This document shows positions 61,263 through 64,000 of a stretch of 64,000 bases of DNA, one piece after another; within the stretch, counting starts at the first letter, position 1, and each line of letters begins with the position of its first letter. Source of the DNA: Cryptomeria japonica (taxonomy: Eukaryota; Streptophyta; Pinopsida; Cupressales; Cupressaceae); NCBI RefSeq assembly GCF_030272615.1, contig NC_081407.1, positions 442,922,213-442,986,212 on the forward strand. Direction: 5' to 3'. The translations under genes were made by a program, and so were the position numbers. Under the pieces are notes generated by a model that saw only the letters and a program-made list of their open reading frames with translations, had not been told where the DNA came from and searched no databases.

Positions 61263-62537
61263 GAAGGAGATGATTGTTCCAATTGACTCACAGTTAGTTG
61301 ATAATTGTGAAGTATTGTGCACAACTATGGAAAGGAAGTAAACTCAGTTAAGAGAATTTTATCCCTAATATATTTTATGTAAATTAACAATGAAAATATT
61401 TTGAATGTCTTGATCAGGCACAGGAAAAGAAATTTGAGAATACAAATGCTTATATCTACCAATAAAATCAATCACTTTTTCTTTTAACTCCTTGTTTACA
61501 ATACATCAAATTACTCAAAGTAAATTTAGGACCAATGTTATTGTGAAATTATTGAATAAAATCATTAGCTAGTTGTTGAAAAGAAGTAATAGAATAAGGA
61601 GGCAAAGAACAATACCATTGCAAAGCTCTATCCCTTAATGTTCTAGTAAATAATTTTGCTAATAACTTTTGATTATGAGAAAAGTCACTACACAAAGTTT
61701 GGAATGTTATAATATGAGTTAAGGGATCACCTTTTCCATTAGAAAGTTCCAATTAAGGGACTTCTATATGTTTAGGAGGGACAACTCTAACAATTTCATT
61801 TGATAATGGGCTTGATACATCAAATGTGGGCAGATTATACATGGATTGATTCATAGAAGATATTTGTTGTTGTAAGGAAGACACTGTTTGGGATAAACTA
61901 TTGATTCTATTTGTGGAAAAAGGATTCAAATTAGACATGTTGGATTGAGAGGGTGGAGTAATATTGTTGAATAAGGAGGTGGGGCACTATAATAAGTAGG
62001 TAATGGAGAAGATTGGGTAACACATGGAAGACTCATAGGAGGAATATAGGAATTATGATTGAAGGAGTTTCCCCCTTGAATAACATTTGTAGATATAAAA
62101 TTTTGTGTAGAGTTAGCCATGATATTTGATGTGAAGGTAGGAACACTAGTCATGGGATTTGTTAAAGGAATGGAATGATTAACTTGACTAAGAGGTTGTG
62201 TCTAACCTAGGTTTTTGGCATAACTCTTCATAGGCATGATATTAGAATCAACAATATAAGAAATACCATGCAATATATCAACACCATGTTTATCACTTTG
62301 AATCATTCTTTTTAATCCTTCAATCAATGTGAGAGCTTCACTTTTCAACTATTCTTGACTCATCTGTTGTTGAAGATTGTCAAATTGATTGTCCATCTTT
62401 AGAAATTGGTCAACGAATACTCTAGTTAGTGAATCCTCCTTATTGTGAGAATTATCAAGAAGATAAATGAGAATATCTGTAGGATTAGAGGAAGCACCAA
62501 TATCCTCATTGAAAAAGATAGCCAAATTAGGCTCCAT
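61263..62537 (-). pseudogene. Gag N-terminal part of Gypsy-type copy 2
   Basis: It starts at ATG 62537 (MEPNLAIFFNEDIG). A Gln-rich linker leads to a conserved plant Gypsy gag domain: GDPLTHIITFQTLCSDFS, ALQWYCSLPPYSI, LANDFIQ, then VIDFIGRYKHL and ILLTEFTSFP in other frames. Frameshifts lie near 61940-61980 and 61460, and there are several stops. Reading continues across the chromodomain Gypsy into 53238. Confidence 0.8.
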
Positions 62538-63605
62538 TTCCTCGGTAATTAAACCTTAGGCAACTTTAATTCTACAACTTCTTCTAACGCGGATACTATA
62601 GGTAGGACTAATAGTAGTAAAACTCATGCACTATGAATTTTTTTTGGAAATAATAATGCAATATCCTAGGAATTTGAAATTTAAAATTAGGGCTTGAAAT
62701 TAACCCCTAGAAGATAGAAATTTGAATTTAAAATTAGGGCTGAAATTGACCTCTTAATTTTAAAATTTGAAAGGAGGGAAAATCAAAATTAAAATTAGGG
62801 TTGTCCAAATCTAACCTCTTACTTAAAATTTAAAATTTTGAAATGTTGAAATATTGAAGAAATCAATTTAATTTTAAAAATTAGGGCATATGTAGTTAAC
62901 CACTTAATTTTAAATTTTAAATTGAAAATGGAAATTTTGAAATTCATATTTGTTTTTGACCTTATGGTGACCTAAAATCAATAAAATTTCACAAATCTCT
63001 GGAATTGTGCAATAAAATAAAGTCAAAATAGACTCTCGAAATTTGAGTAGAAAAAATCGGAACCAAGGTGGTAGCAGCACGGTCCAAACACACAATTCGA
63101 CCAATTTTTTACCAAATTTTCAGGGAAGCAAGATATTGTGATTTTAATGTGAATTCCATAAGGATATGAGAATTGGAGATGTATAGATATGTGAAAATAA
63201 GCCTTGAAGGTCGAAATAGGATACACTTAGGATGTTTGATAAAATGATTAATTGAAAGAAAAACAAAAAAAGGGCACACTTAAGGGACGACTTTTATGAT
63301 ATTTAGAGGGACAACAAGAGACTTTAGATTCAATTAAATGCTTAAAGGAAAATTTGAATTTGCACAAGATTAATTAAATTTTAAAAATTAGGGTTTGTTG
63401 CATAAATCGCTTAATTTTAAAAATTTAAATTTGAAAATTTGAATGTTGGAAGGAGGGAAAATGAATTTTGAAATTGAAGCAAAGACCTAAATATGAAAAT
63501 TAATTCAAGATCCACACAATCCACAAGGTCAATTTTAAAATTGAAAATTAGAGTTTTGTGATTTAACCACTTAATTATTAAAATTCTTGAAAATTGAAAG
63601 TGTAA
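62538..63605. other. AT-rich 5' region with diverged repeats
   Basis: No gene or primer-binding site recognised. Blocks such as AATTTAAAATTAGGG(C/T)T and TTGAAATTGA recur many times at 62660-62920 and 63330-63600. It may be the untranslated leader of Gypsy-type copy 2. Confidence 0.5.
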
Positions 63606-63998
63606 ATCTTTGGCTGAGTACTAGATCTCTCTCAAAGTATCCCTGAGCGGGGATCCTGATACTACTCTGTCTAAACTATCAGCCAAGGCCTCTGCTTGAC
63701 CCTGTCACTCTAAAGCAGTATCCTTCTCTGTCTATAGCTGGGCAATCTGTCTTTGCTAAGCTACAATCTAGCTCTGTTGCTATGCCACCTGTGCTTGTAA
63801 CTGCTGCATAGTGATCTGTAATGCCCTAATCTATGCATCTTACTACTACAAGAGCACCCGAGTCTGAATAGGAGCCTAAGAGGAGCTACCTATTGCCCTT
63901 ATTCATGTAACTGGTGGAGGGAGGATCTTTGATCTCCTCCTCTGTGCTGCTCTCCTTGTATCATGACTAATCCTCGCAACCACTGCACCACCACCACC
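63606..63998 (-). pseudogene. Gln-rich coiled-coil frame with 12 stops
   Basis: Read from 63998, the frame gives GGGGAVVARISHDTRRAAQ, then a Gln-rich helix-forming stretch (MQQLQAQVA, QRQIAQL) and ALADSLDRVVSGSPLRD. Twelve nonsense codons interrupt about 131 codons: nine TAG, one TAA and two TGA. Almost all sit where Gln (CAR) or Arg (CGA) fits the pattern. It looks like the N-terminal gag of some LTR element running in from the right, heavily C-to-T mutated. The identification is tentative. Confidence 0.45.
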
Positions 63999-64000
63999 AC

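Larger units (their letters stand above)
47554..62537 (-). mobile_element. RT-less Gypsy-type element, copy 2 (interrupted)
   Basis: Minus-strand order is gag start (62537), gag zinc-binding region (53238-52816), degenerate retropepsin (52717-52025), PPK-repeat and acidic tail (to about 49920), polypurine tract (49170-49186), and 3' LTR (47554-49169). A chromodomain Gypsy element and a solo LTR are inserted. Neither copy 1 nor copy 2 has pol beyond the protease, so the family probably spread without its own RT. The 5' LTR is not identified and may lie beyond the window. Confidence 0.8.

Overview
This looks like intergenic DNA from a very large, repeat-packed land-plant nuclear genome. A gymnosperm would fit, but nothing in the window fixes the species. 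I see no intact cellular gene, rRNA, tRNA or CRISPR array. Almost everything is transposable elements nested in one another, and most boundaries can be read to the base from TG...CA ends, primer-binding sites, polypurine tracts and 5-bp target duplications.

Left edge (1-6830): a truncated plus-strand Copia element (partial 5' LTR 1-989, gag-pol 1061-3216) is cut by the 3' half of a minus-strand, RT-less Gypsy-type element (copy 1; LTR 3217-4849, internal to 6830).

Centre (6831-47463): this is the most interesting part. Imperfect terminal inverted repeats starting CACAAAGATGGTGGT lie at 6831 and, inverted, at 47463. Inside them are subterminal GCGTACGC-type repeats at both ends, a plus-strand broken transposase-like gene (8749-11575), and a minus-strand gene of about 11 exons (13597-47130) converging on it. 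Every downstream intron I could define is phase 0. Without later insertions this core is about 9.7 kb. The insertions are: a gag plus extra-ORF LTR element with TSD AAATG (13767-24669); a three-LTR RT-less element with TSD CAAAG (24979-37167); a 344-bp TRIM (38766-39109); and a full-length Copia element (39186-46625). I interpret the core as an autonomous-type DNA transposon whose superfamily I cannot name.

Right part (47464-64000): a second copy of the RT-less Gypsy-type element (minus strand; 3' LTR 47554-49169, gag start at 62537). It is interrupted by a solo Copia-type LTR with TSD GGTAT (50839-52049) and by a complete chromodomain Gypsy element with TSD CCATG (53240-61257). The right edge (63606-63998) holds a glutamine-rich minus-strand frame full of stops.

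A window-wide theme is how the elements have decayed. Long polyprotein frames stay in register over 1-4.6 kb and are broken almost only by nonsense codons explicable as C-to-T changes (CAG to TAG, CAA to TAA, CGA to TGA, TGG to TAG/TGA). This is the signature expected of dense cytosine methylation. Frameshifts are few except in the transposase-like gene and the RT-less Gypsy copies.
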